Part shown: positions 1 through 7,167 of the stretch, in pieces
How the letters are laid out: the number at the start of each line of letters is the position of its first letter
Numbering within the stretch: the stretch's first letter is position 1
Assembly (NCBI GenBank): GCA_905215775.1
Contig: CAJMRM010000029.1
Location: 1 to 35,628 of the forward strand
Length of the DNA: 35,628 nucleotides
Direction of reading: 5' to 3'
Origin: an uncultured bacterium
GTDB taxonomy: Bacteria > Bacillota > Clostridia > Lachnospirales > Lachnospiraceae
The notes under the pieces: generated by a model
Databases searched by the model: none
What the model was told of the DNA's origin: nothing
The model's input: only the letters and a program-made list of their open reading frames with translations
Position numbers and translations under genes: made by a program

Positions 1-84
1 GGCGGCTTCCGTCTCTCTGGCCGTCGCGGTTATAGCCTCCCTGGCGGTTTCCGTCCCTCTGGCCGTCGCGGTTATAGCCTCCCT
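1..84. repeat. Two tandem 42-bp units inside infB
   Basis: Positions 1-42 and 43-84 are near-identical 42-bp units (two differences), and a degenerate third begins at 85. Read on the minus strand each unit encodes 14 residues of the type GNRQGGYNRDGQRD, in frame with IF-2. The array may continue left of the window. In-frame 42-bp units can change the linker length without breaking the protein. Confidence 0.9.
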
Positions 85-517
85 GACGGTTTCCCTGGGG
101 TCTTGCCTCAGCCTGGGGCGCTGCCTGCACCGGAGCCTGGCTTCTTCCCTCTTCCGGAGCTGCTGCCTCCTGGATGGGAGCTGCAGTCTGCTCCTTCACC
201 TCTTCTGCCTTGGGCTTCTGGGCCGGAGCAGCGGAAGTGGTGGGACGCACCTGCATGCCTGGTCCTGTGGATCTCTGGTTTCTGGCCCCCTGGCCCTGGC
301 CTCTGCCGCCGCGGCCCTTCTGGGTGCTGTTCTGGGGACGGTACACGGCTGCGATCCGCTTCTTGGCCGGTGCTGCCCCTTCCTTATTTTCTCCGGAAGC
401 CTGGGCTCCGGCTCCGTTTGTCATACTGCTGTTTTCTTCCATATTATTCTTCTGCAACGTATCTGTAACCTCTTTATTCGTCTTTCCTAAGTTCTTAGCT
501 AAATCGTTATCCCTCAC
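1..517 (-). CDS. infB: Translation initiation factor IF-2, N-terminal part (partial)
   Basis: IF-2 delivers initiator tRNA to the 30S subunit. Only about 172 N-terminal residues are in the window; the GTPase core lies beyond position 1. The visible part starts RDNDLAKNLGKTNKEV, typical of the IF-2 N-terminal subdomain, and then becomes a long low-complexity stretch rich in Ala, Pro, Gln, Arg and Gly, as is usual for the IF-2 linker. Two in-frame GTG codons compete (517 and 523). GTG at 517 is preferred because it sits 8 nt from the GGAGG, whereas 523 is only 2 nt away. The start overlaps the end of ylxQ by 11 nt, so it is the last visible gene of the rimP-nusA-ylxR-ylxQ operon. Identity rests on the N-terminal motif and on gene order, since the G domain cannot be seen. 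Confidence 0.9.
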   Translation of the reverse strand, partial: MRDNDLAKNLGKTNKEVTDTLQKNNMEENSSMTNGAGAQASGENKEGAAPAKKRIAAVYRPQNSTQKGRGGRGQGQGARNQRSTGPGMQVRPTTSAAPAQKPKAEEVKEQTAAPIQEAAAPEEGRSQAPVQAAPQAEARPQGNRQGGYNRDGQRDGNRQGGYNRDGQRDGSR

Positions 518-839
518 ACTCACTACCTCCGTTCATACAAAGCTGTTTCTTCATGGCTTCGGAAAAGCCCGCGTCCTGCACAGCCAGGGAAGCACGCATC
601 TCCCTGCCGGTGGCATGGCCCAGCTCCTCCTTGCTCCCGAATTCAAAATAGGGGACCTCATAGTAAGTACACATATTCCGGAACTTTTTCTTCGTATTCT
701 CCGACGCCTCCTCCGAGACCAGGACCAGGTACGCCCTTCCGGATTTCACGGACTTTTCTGTGGAAAACTCTCCGCTCTGTACCTTTCCCGCCTTGGCGGC
801 CAGACCAAGAAGGCCAAAAACCCTGCTTTTATTTATCAA
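507..839 (-). CDS. ylxQ: L7Ae/L30e-family RNA-binding protein YlxQ
   Basis: A small protein of the L7Ae/L30e/YlxQ ribosomal-protein-like family that binds kink-turn-type RNA; the cellular role in bacteria is not settled. The N-terminal core INKSRVFGLLGLAAKAGKV, followed by GRAYLVLVSEEASENTKKKF, is the family signature. I place the start at TTG 839 (110 residues): the family begins right at the NKxRV motif, and an AAGGAG lies about 10 nt upstream. An in-frame ATG at 869 would add ten atypical residues and overlap ylxR by 41 nt. With the TTG start the overlap with ylxR is 11 nt, and the 3' end overlaps infB, so the three genes are probably translationally coupled. Confidence 0.88.
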   Translation of the reverse strand: MINKSRVFGLLGLAAKAGKVQSGEFSTEKSVKSGRAYLVLVSEEASENTKKKFRNMCTYYEVPYFEFGSKEELGHATGREMRASLAVQDAGFSEAMKKQLCMNGGSECEG

Positions 840-1104
840 GCTGCTCCATCTCCTTTTCCAGACTCTCATATACCTCTTTGGGGATCGCCATCTTAAAGGA
901 GCGCTCCAGCCCTTTTCCTTTCACGGCCTTTTTCAAGCAGTCCATGGACGGGCAGAGATATGCTCCGCGCCCATTTTTCCTTCCAGTGGCGTCGATGGTG
1001 ATCTGTCCCTCCGGAGTCTTCAAGACCCGGATCAGATCCCGTTTGTTCTTCATTTCTCCGCAGCCGATGCACTGTCTCTGCGGAACCTTTTTTTCCGTAC
1101 TCAC
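829..1104 (-). CDS. ylxR: YlxR family nucleic-acid-binding protein (DUF448)
   Basis: A 91-residue YlxR/DUF448 protein, a small basic RNA-binding-like family found between nusA and infB in Firmicutes. Seen here: an N-terminal QRQCIGCGEMKNKRDLIR (CxxC-type motif with basic residues), the central GRKNGRGAYLCPSMDC motif with two more Cys, and a Lys-rich helix after it. Length is normal. The gene sits 18 nt downstream of nusA, and its stop overlaps the TTG start of ylxQ. The operon position fits a role in RNA metabolism; the exact function is not visible in the sequence. Confidence 0.93.
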   Translation of the reverse strand: MSTEKKVPQRQCIGCGEMKNKRDLIRVLKTPEGQITIDATGRKNGRGAYLCPSMDCLKKAVKGKGLERSFKMAIPKEVYESLEKEMEQLDK

Positions 1105-1122
1105 TGTAAGATCACTTCTCTC

Positions 1123-2280
1123 CTATTCTTCGGATTCCTCCTGGTAGTCTTCCTCTGTGGGAACCTCATAGCTGCCTTCAGTTTCAAACTCGCCTTCAAA
1201 TCCGTCCTCATACTCGCCGGACTCCAGCGCGTCGAACAGGCCCATCTCCCTGGCCTGGGTCTCGCTCTTGATATCGATCTTATAGGTGGTCAGCCTTGCT
1301 GCCAGTCTCGCGTTCTGGCCCTCCTTGCCGATGGCCAGAGATAACTGGTAGTCGGGCACGATGACCTGGGCCTCCTTTGCATCCTCGTCAGCCACAACGG
1401 AGATCACCTTTGCAGGACTCAGGGCATTCTCGATCAGGAAGGCCGGGTTGTCGTCCCAGTTGATGATATCGATCTTCTCGCCTCTTAACTCGTTGACAAT
1501 GGCGTTGACCCTGGCTCCGTTTAAGCCCACACATGCGCCCACCGGATCCACGTTGGGGTCTGTGGTGCTTACTGCGATCTTCGTTCTGGAACCGGCCTCT
1601 CTGGCAATGGCACGGATCTCCACCGTTCCGTCCCGCACCTCGGCGATCTCTGCCTCGAACAGGCGTCTCACCAGATCCGGATGGGTACGGGATACAGAGA
1701 TCCTGGGCCCCTTGGGATTATCCTTTACCTCCAGGATATAAACCTTGATCCGCTCTGTGCGCTGGAATACCTCGCCCTTTACCTGCTCGGATTCCGGCAG
1801 GATGGCATCGATCTTACCAAGATCCACGCTGACGTTGCGTCCGATGTACCTCTGCACGATACCGGTCACTACTTCCTTCTCCCGGCACTGCCACTCATTT
1901 AACTGGGACTTCCGGCTCTCCTCACGGATCTTCTGAAGGATCACGTTCTTGGCGTTCTGGGTGGCGATGCGGCCGAAATCATGGGAATCAATGGGGATCT
2001 GGACAATATCGCCCAGGTCGAACTTGGCGCCCTTCATTCTCGCGTCTGCAAGGCTAATCTGGGTCACCGGGTCTTCCACATTTTCCACAACCTCTTTTTC
2101 TGCATATACAGAATAGTCGCAGCCCTCGCGGTCAATGATCACCTTCACATTGTCCGCTTTCCCGAAATGGTTCTTACATGCCGTAAGAAGGGAATTCTCG
2201 ATGGCCTCCAGCAATGTGTCTTTGCTGATGTTATATTCCTTTTCCAGCACCGTCATTGCTTCCATCAGTTCCTTGTTCAT
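1123..2280 (-). CDS. nusA: Transcription termination/antitermination protein NusA
   Basis: Binds RNA polymerase and nascent RNA to modulate pausing, termination and antitermination. The 385-residue protein shows the N-terminal polymerase-binding domain (MNKELMEAMTVLEKEY onwards, roughly 1-125), an S1 domain (about 130-200, with VTGIVQRYIGRNVSVDLG) and two KH domains (about 205-345, including DPVGACVGLNGARVNAI and LAIGKEGQNARLAARL). A short acidic Glu-rich tail follows. The length is typical for Firmicutes NusA, which lack the C-terminal acidic repeats of E. coli. The start ATG is preceded by AAAGGAGG. It lies 14 nt after rimP and 18 nt before ylxR in the same operon. Confidence 0.98.
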   Translation of the reverse strand: MNKELMEAMTVLEKEYNISKDTLLEAIENSLLTACKNHFGKADNVKVIIDREGCDYSVYAEKEVVENVEDPVTQISLADARMKGAKFDLGDIVQIPIDSHDFGRIATQNAKNVILQKIREESRKSQLNEWQCREKEVVTGIVQRYIGRNVSVDLGKIDAILPESEQVKGEVFQRTERIKVYILEVKDNPKGPRISVSRTHPDLVRRLFEAEIAEVRDGTVEIRAIAREAGSRTKIAVSTTDPNVDPVGACVGLNGARVNAIVNELRGEKIDIINWDDNPAFLIENALSPAKVISVVADEDAKEAQVIVPDYQLSLAIGKEGQNARLAARLTTYKIDIKSETQAREMGLFDALESGEYEDGFEGEFETEGSYEVPTEEDYQEESEE

Positions 2281-2294
2281 TTTTTATCCTCCTT

Positions 2295-2762
2295 TTAAAA
2301 ATCAAATGCCAGACGGATTAAGGCAATATCGTTTCTGTCGAATGTACTTTCTGACCCATCCTCATAGCGGATGGTGACCGTATTTTCATCATAGGCCGCA
2401 AGAGCCCCTGTAAAGTCCTTCTGACGGTCCACGGCCCGGTAGAGCTTGATCTCCACCTGCTCGCCCATGCTCCTCTTAAAGTCCTTTTCCTTTTTTAAGG
2501 GTCTTCCAAGTCCCGGAGAGCTGACCTCTAAAATATAGCTTTCGTCGATGAAGTCCTCCTTATCCAGCCAGTCGCCCAGACGTCTGGACACCATCTCGCA
2601 GTCATCCACCGTAAAGCCGCCCTCTTTATCGATATAGGCCCTGAGATACCAGGTTCCGGCTTCCTTTACATATTCCACATCCACCAGCTCAAAATGATTT
2701 TCTTCCATGACAGGCAGTAAGAATGCTTCCACTCTTGCCTCATAGTCTTCCCGTTTTGACAC
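2295..2762 (-). CDS. rimP: Ribosome maturation factor RimP
   Basis: Needed for maturation of the 30S subunit. The 155-residue protein carries the RimP landmarks: an N-terminal ELVDVEYVKEAGTWYLRAYID strand pair, the central DDCEMVSRRLGDWLD helix, and the conserved LEVSSPGLGRPL motif (about residues 79-90) joining the N-domain to the C-terminal SH3-like barrel. The start is GTG 2762 with AAAGGTGG upstream. It is the first gene of the nusA-infB operon; a promoter and a leader of about 140 nt precede it. Confidence 0.96.
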   Translation of the reverse strand: MSKREDYEARVEAFLLPVMEENHFELVDVEYVKEAGTWYLRAYIDKEGGFTVDDCEMVSRRLGDWLDKEDFIDESYILEVSSPGLGRPLKKEKDFKRSMGEQVEIKLYRAVDRQKDFTGALAAYDENTVTIRYEDGSESTFDRNDIALIRLAFDF

Positions 2763-2849
2763 GATCCCACCACCTTTCTTTTCTCAAAAACCGGCGGTTC
2801 CCCCGCGTCCGTGCGTGTCTTTTGCAGACCGGAAGGAAGATACAAAACG

Positions 2850-2879
2850 AAAGAGTGGACTTTGTTTCGTCCACTCTTT
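2850..2879 (-). terminator. Leader hairpin before rimP (attenuator or operon-end terminator)
   Basis: An 11-bp perfect stem (2850-2860 with 2869-2879) with an 8-nt loop; on the minus strand it is followed by CGTTTTGTAT, an imperfect U-tract. It lies downstream of the predicted rimP promoter, so it is inside that leader, and also downstream of the glycerol operon, which has no other visible terminator. It may serve both as glycerol operon terminator and as an attenuator for rimP-nusA-infB. Confidence 0.55.
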
Positions 2880-2907
2880 TCAGCCGGTTACTTATGTTAT
2901 CATTTAC

Positions 2908-2936
2908 ATCATATCATACTCAAGGAGTAATTGCAA
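2908..2936 (-). promoter_or_regulatory. Predicted sigma-A promoter of the rimP-nusA-infB operon
   Basis: On the minus strand, TTGCAA (2931-2936), a 17-nt spacer and TATGAT (2908-2913). Transcription would start near 2901, giving a leader of about 140 nt to rimP. It lies directly behind the stop codon of the small repeat gene at 2942. Confidence 0.7.
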
Positions 2937-2941
2937 TAGTT

Positions 2942-3142
2942 TTATTTTTTTTTCGAACAGTTCATATCGTTGAGGCTGCAGGTCGTCTCGTCCTCCTGGC
3001 TCATCCCGTTCATATCGGTCAGCGTCTGCTCCTTCTCCTCTCCGCCCAGGCAGTTCATGTCGTTGATCCCGCAGGTCCTGTGATCCTGATCGGTCATTCC
3101 ATTCATATTTCCCAATCCCAGGTTCTTTTTCTCCATGGTCAT
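2942..3142 (-). CDS. Small Met-Asn repeat protein, unrecognised
   Basis: I do not recognise this 66-residue protein. It is built from two copies of a 31-residue unit (about 12-34 and 43-65). Each has an N/DMNGM segment followed by TC-x6-C ending in NDMNC. The xMN motif recurs four times, about every 15-16 residues, and the four Cys (24, 31, 55, 62) keep the same spacing. There is no signal peptide or membrane segment; the tail is Ser-Lys-Lys-Lys. The ATG at 3142 has AAAGGAG at good distance; an upstream in-frame ATG (3184) lacks an SD and overlaps DUF1667, so I rejected it. It is the last gene of the glycerol operon, 31 nt after DUF1667. Metal binding through the paired Cys/Asp/Asn motifs, or a peptide precursor, are possibilities but neither is shown. 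Confidence 0.65.
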   Translation of the reverse strand: MTMEKKNLGLGNMNGMTDQDHRTCGINDMNCLGGEEKEQTLTDMNGMSQEDETTCSLNDMNCSKKK

Positions 3143-3173
3143 AGCCCTCTCCTTTCTTCCGTCCCGGCTCCCT

Positions 3174-3533
3174 TCAGTCCACATTTTTTGTGGCCACCAC
3201 GTCTATGCCGGTTCCTGCCACATTTTTAAGGACCACGTCTCCGATATGGACCGGCGCCTGGACCGTCACATCCTTTAACGCTCTCATACAGTCGAAGATC
3301 TTCTCCTTCGGCACGTCCTCCTTCGTCTTTACAGACACCATATCTGCCGTTCCGTTGGAGACCTTCACGGTGGAGGTCACGATCCTGGTTGGGTTGGTCA
3401 CTTCTTTTCTGGCGTACACGTCGCCCCGCTTACAGGTATTTCCTGTGACCGAGACCACCTCTGCCCCTTCCATGGACACTGTAAGGGAGCATCCCAGGGG
3501 ACAGCCGATACAGATCAGTTCCCGTCTCTCCAT
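3174..3533 (-). CDS. DUF1667 cysteine-motif protein
   Basis: A 119-residue DUF1667 family member. The N-terminus carries ICIGCPLGC (C-x2-C-x3-C), followed by a fourth Cys in GNTCKRGDVYARKEV; four Cys could hold an Fe-S cluster or zinc. The rest matches the usual family shape (NPTRIVTSTVKV, then a domain ending near GTGIDVVATKN). This family nearly always follows a GlpA-like dehydrogenase and a flavoprotein, exactly as here: it starts 3 nt after the flavoprotein stop. An electron-transfer role in glycerol-3-phosphate oxidation is a reasonable inference from context. Confidence 0.88.
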   Translation of the reverse strand: MERRELICIGCPLGCSLTVSMEGAEVVSVTGNTCKRGDVYARKEVTNPTRIVTSTVKVSNGTADMVSVKTKEDVPKEKIFDCMRALKDVTVQAPVHIGDVVLKNVAGTGIDVVATKNVD

Positions 3534-3536
3534 TTT

Positions 3537-4799
3537 CTACGCCTCCTCCACCTTAATTGTAATGGTTTTCAGTTCCGGATGCAAGAGAAGCTTTTCCTTT
3601 TCCAGTCGGATCTCTTCCATCTCTCCGGGAGCCATCACCGGCCGTTTCCGCCGGATCACCTGCTCCCCGTCAAAGTATACGCCGATGCAGCAGTTTTTAT
3701 AAACGTTTCCCACACGGAACCGCACCACCTGGGTATCCTCCATCCGTTCGGGAGAGATCGTACAGGGAACCGTATACCGGACGCCTTCCACAGCGTTTAT
3801 GACGATCTCCCGGGCATTTTCCTTCCGGCCCTCTTTTATATAGGAAGCCGCATGTCTTCCGGCCGCCGCCGCCTCCTCTGACACAAAGTCCACCAGATCG
3901 TGGACATGGAGCACATTTCCGCAGGCGAACACGCCTTCCACGCTGGTTTCCAGGCTCTCGTTGACCCTGGGGCCGGAGGTGACCCGGTTCATGGCCACGC
4001 CCATGCCGTTGGAGAGCTCGTTTTCCGGGATCAGTCCCACCGAAAGTAGCAGCGTATCACAGGAATAGTCCTCCTCTGTGCCTGGAATGGGCTTTCCGTT
4101 TTTGTCCACCTCTGCCAGGGTGATCCCCGTCAGCCGTTCCTTTCCCCGGATCTCCACCACCGTGTGGCTCAGCTTCAATGGGATCCCGTAATCGTTCAGG
4201 CACTGGACGATGTTCCTCTTAAGGCCGCCGGAATAAGGCATCAGCTCTGCCACCACCTTCACCTTTGCGCCCTCCAGGGTCATACGCCGGGCCATGATGA
4301 GTCCGATATCGCCGGAGCCTAAGATCACCACCTCCCGGCCGGGCATGAAGCCTTCCATATTCACCAGCCGCTGGGCCGTTCCCGCAGAGTAGATACCAGC
4401 CGGACGATATCCGGGGATATTGAGGGCGCCTCTGGATCTTTCCCGGCAGCCCATGGCCAGGATCACAGCCCTGGCTTTGATTTCAAACAGACCTTCCTCC
4501 CGGTTCATGGCCGTCACTACCTTCTGGGGACTGATCTCCATGACCATGGTATTCAGCTTATATTCGATCTTCCGTTCCCGGACCTTTTCAATGAACCTGG
4601 CCGCATATTCCGGTCCTGTCAGCTCCTCCTTGAAGGTATGGAGTCCGAAGCCGTTATGGATGCACTGGTTCAGGATCCCGCCCAGCTCCCGGTCCCGTTC
4701 CAGGATCAGGATGCTGTCGATGCCGCTGTCCTTTGCCGCTGCTGCTGCCGCAAGCCCCGCGGGGCCGCCGCCGACGATGACAAGATCGTATTCTCTCAT
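3537..4799 (-). CDS. FAD/NAD(P)-dependent oxidoreductase of the glycerol-3-phosphate operon
   Basis: A 420-residue two-dinucleotide-fold flavoprotein. The FAD-binding GxGxxG motif is at the N-terminus (LVIVGGGPAGLAAAAAA), the NAD(P)H-binding motif sits mid-protein (VVILGSGDIGLIMARRM), and a second FAD motif is GVFACGNVLHVHDLVD. No CxxxxC redox disulfide is seen in the N-domain, so it is not a classic thioredoxin-reductase type. The start is ATG 4799, 9 nt from AAAGGAGG; its ATG begins one base after the stop of the upstream dehydrogenase. It probably passes electrons between the dehydrogenase and NAD(P) or another acceptor together with the DUF1667 protein. The reaction is inferred from the operon. 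Confidence 0.88.
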   Translation of the reverse strand: MREYDLVIVGGGPAGLAAAAAAKDSGIDSILILERDRELGGILNQCIHNGFGLHTFKEELTGPEYAARFIEKVRERKIEYKLNTMVMEISPQKVVTAMNREEGLFEIKARAVILAMGCRERSRGALNIPGYRPAGIYSAGTAQRLVNMEGFMPGREVVILGSGDIGLIMARRMTLEGAKVKVVAELMPYSGGLKRNIVQCLNDYGIPLKLSHTVVEIRGKERLTGITLAEVDKNGKPIPGTEEDYSCDTLLLSVGLIPENELSNGMGVAMNRVTSGPRVNESLETSVEGVFACGNVLHVHDLVDFVSEEAAAAGRHAASYIKEGRKENAREIVINAVEGVRYTVPCTISPERMEDTQVVRFRVGNVYKNCCIGVYFDGEQVIRRKRPVMAPGEMEEIRLEKEKLLLHPELKTITIKVEEA

Positions 4800-4800
4800 C

Positions 4801-6255
4801 TTAAGCATCCTCCTTTCCAAGGGTATCTTTACTGGTTCCCACAAGGAGTCTGGACTCCCCGCCGGATTTTGTGATCTCCGTCATGGGAATGCCAAGCTCT
4901 CTGTGGAGCAGCTCCATGGTCCTGGGCGTACAGAAGCCCGCCTGGCACCGTCCCATGCCGGCCCTGGTCCTTCTCTTGACCCCGTCCAGGGATCTGGCTC
5001 CCAGGGGCCTGTGGATGGCGTCCAGGATCTCGCCCTCCGTCACCATCTCGCACCGGCAGATGATGTTTCCGTAAGCCGGATTTTCTTTAATGAGCGCTGC
5101 CCGCTCTTCCTTTGAAAGTGTATCCGGGTCCAGGATCCCCTTTCTGACGCCGTTAAAGTCCGGATTTTCCGGAAGGTGCAGGATCCCCTCCACGATCTCC
5201 GCCACCATTTTCCCAATGGCCGGGGAGCTGGTAAGGCCTGGGGATTCGATCCCGGCACAGTCCACAAAGCCCGGAGCTCCGGGAAGCTCCCGGATGATGA
5301 ATTCATGGCCGTCCTCATGGGCCCTGAGACCGGCAAAGGAGGTGATCACCTGCCGCATGGGAAGATCCTTCACGTTCATCCCTGCCTTCTGGATCACCTG
5401 ATCCAGCCCCTCTCTGGTGGTGGCGGTGGCTTCCTTATCCTCGATGTCAATGGCCGTGGGGCCGACGATGAGGTTCCCATGGACCGTGGGCGACACCAGC
5501 ACGCCTTTTCCGTATTTCCCCGGCAGGGCGAAGATCGTGCGGTTCACATGGCCTCCGGCGCTCTTGTCCAGGAGACAGTAATCTCCCCGGCGCGGAGTGA
5601 TATGGATCTTCTCCTCACAGACCATATTATGCAGCTCATCTGCATAAACTCCCGCCGCATTGACCACGGTCCTGGTTTCCACATCGCCTTTATCCGTGTG
5701 GACCAGCCATCCCTCTTCTGTCCTGGTAAAGCCGGTGACCTTTGTATTGAACCGGAATTCCACGCCGTTGGTACATGCGTTCTCCGCCATGGCGATATTT
5801 AATAAGAAGGGACAGACGATCCCGGCTGTGGGAGCATAAAGCACCGCCTCGGTCTGGTCCGAAAGGTTTGGCTCCATCTCCCGGATCCGTTCCTTATCGG
5901 TAATGATCTCAAGCCCCGGAACGCCGTTTCTTACGCCTCTCTCATACAGGGCCTGAAGATCCGGGAGCATCTCCCGGTCCAGACATACCACAAAGGAGCC
6001 GCAGGGACGGAACGGAAAATCCAGCTCTCTGGAAAGCTCCGCCATCATACGGTTTCCCTCCACGTTAAGCTTCGCCATCAGGGAGCCCTCCGGAGCGTCA
6101 TACCCCGCGTGGACAATGGCGCTGTTGGCCTTGGAGGTCCCGCAGCACACATCCTCTTCTTTTTCCAGGACGCAGATCCTTCCTTTATACCGGGACAGCT
6201 CCCTGGCTGCCGCCGCTCCGGATACGCCTGCGCCGATAATGATCACATCATACAT
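4801..6255 (-). CDS. Glycerol-3-phosphate dehydrogenase-like FAD oxidase with BFD-type [2Fe-2S] domain
   Basis: A 484-residue DAO-fold flavoprotein that probably oxidises glycerol-3-phosphate to dihydroxyacetone phosphate. The N-terminal FAD motif is VIIIGAGVSGAAAARELS. The CGTSKANSAIVHAGYD segment and the RRGDYCLLDK stretch are typical of the GlpA/GlpO branch. The C-terminal ~90 residues form a BFD-like [2Fe-2S] domain with four Cys (ICRCEMVTEGEI and GRCQAGFC). Length and layout match anaerobic GlpA-like proteins of Clostridia. It follows glpF, with a hairpin in the 175-nt gap that resembles the glpP leader. It could also act on another 2-hydroxyacid, but the glpP-glpK-glpF context favours glycerol-3-phosphate. 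Confidence 0.88.
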   Translation of the reverse strand: MYDVIIIGAGVSGAAAARELSRYKGRICVLEKEEDVCCGTSKANSAIVHAGYDAPEGSLMAKLNVEGNRMMAELSRELDFPFRPCGSFVVCLDREMLPDLQALYERGVRNGVPGLEIITDKERIREMEPNLSDQTEAVLYAPTAGIVCPFLLNIAMAENACTNGVEFRFNTKVTGFTRTEEGWLVHTDKGDVETRTVVNAAGVYADELHNMVCEEKIHITPRRGDYCLLDKSAGGHVNRTIFALPGKYGKGVLVSPTVHGNLIVGPTAIDIEDKEATATTREGLDQVIQKAGMNVKDLPMRQVITSFAGLRAHEDGHEFIIRELPGAPGFVDCAGIESPGLTSSPAIGKMVAEIVEGILHLPENPDFNGVRKGILDPDTLSKEERAALIKENPAYGNIICRCEMVTEGEILDAIHRPLGARSLDGVKRRTRAGMGRCQAGFCTPRTMELLHRELGIPMTEITKSGGESRLLVGTSKDTLGKEDA

Positions 6256-6274
6256 GACTTCTCATCTCCTAAAC

Positions 6275-6330
6275 GAGCAGAGCAAACAAAACATGTCTCC
6301 ATGCTTTATTTGCTCTGCTCTTATCTCTGC
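6275..6330 (-). promoter_or_regulatory. Hairpin before the GlpA/GlpO-like gene, related to the glpP leader
   Basis: A 12-bp perfect stem (6275-6286 with 6309-6320) around a 22-nt loop. The 5' arm and upstream bases read on the minus strand AGAGATAAGAGCAGAG-CAAA; the glpP leader has AGAGATGAGAGCATAG-TGCAAA at the matching place. No U-tract follows; the 3' arm is followed within a few bases by the SD of the next gene. Probably a second GlpP-responsive RNA site, perhaps acting on translation or RNA stability rather than as a simple terminator. Confidence 0.6.
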
Positions 6331-6430
6331 AAATCTATATTTTATTTTCATAAGCCGGCTTCCGGGGACGCTGCCGGAGATCCGTTCCGACGGCGTACCC
6401 CTATGCACAGCGGGAGAGCTTACCGGACTT

Positions 6431-7147
6431 TTATGTCCACCACGGAATGGATCCGTATAACAGAACGGCTGCCACTGCTCCGATCACCGGTCCGATGATG
6501 ACCACCGGCGCGTAGCCCCAGTTGGAATCGCCTTTTCCCTTAATGGGAAGAACGGCGTGGGCCAGACGGGGTCCCAGGTCACGGGCCGGGTTGATGGCAT
6601 AGCCTGTAAGTCCGCCTAAGGACATACCGATGGATACGATGATCCCGAATACCAGGAACTTGTCAAGTCCGGCTGCCAGGCCGGGAACCTGCGCGATCCC
6701 CTTGATGGCAAATACCAGAACGAAGGTCCCGATGGCTTCGCTTAAGATGTTGCGGCCCATATTGGGGACCGACGGGCTTGTGGAGAATACGCCGAGCTTC
6801 GTGGCCGCAGATTCTGTGGCGTCGAACTGGTCCTTAAACAGGGCGTATACCAGGCAGGCACCCACGAAGGCACCGGCAAACTGGGCGATGATGTAGCCGG
6901 GTACCAGTCCCCAGGAGAGACTGCCGTCCACTGCCAGGGCAAGGGTCAGGGCCGGGTTGAAGTGCGCGCCGGAGGCAGCGCCGAAGATAAAGGCCGGGAT
7001 CATGACCGCAAGGCCCCAGGCAAAGGTGATCTGGATGGAGCCAGCGCCCTTCATTCCGGATTTATTCAAGGTCACATTGGCGACAACGCCGTCGCCCAAA
7101 AGGATCAGGAGCATGGTCCCGATAAATTCTGCAATATATGCCATCAT
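6431..7147 (-). CDS. glpF: Glycerol uptake facilitator (MIP/aquaglyceroporin)
   Basis: A 238-residue membrane channel of the MIP family. Both NPA pore motifs are intact: GAHFNPALTLALA (first half) and GYAINPARDLGPRL (second half). The NPAR-D sequence, with Asp right after the second motif, is the usual mark of glycerol facilitators as opposed to water-only aquaporins. Six hydrophobic segments are visible. The start is the first of two adjacent ATGs, preceded by GGAGGAGG. It lies 20 nt after glpK in the same operon, so uptake and phosphorylation are made together. Confidence 0.95.
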   Translation of the reverse strand: MMAYIAEFIGTMLLILLGDGVVANVTLNKSGMKGAGSIQITFAWGLAVMIPAFIFGAASGAHFNPALTLALAVDGSLSWGLVPGYIIAQFAGAFVGACLVYALFKDQFDATESAATKLGVFSTSPSVPNMGRNILSEAIGTFVLVFAIKGIAQVPGLAAGLDKFLVFGIIVSIGMSLGGLTGYAINPARDLGPRLAHAVLPIKGKGDSNWGYAPVVIIGPVIGAVAAVLLYGSIPWWT

Positions 7148-7167
7148 ATTCTTCCTCCTCCATTCAT

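Noticed and set aside
1..84. CRISPR array
   Set aside because: The repeats are direct tandem units without spacers, in frame with infB.
6275..6320. Ordinary terminator after glpF
   Set aside because: The stem is perfect but no U-tract follows on either strand, and its sequence matches the glpP leader, so a regulatory site is preferred.
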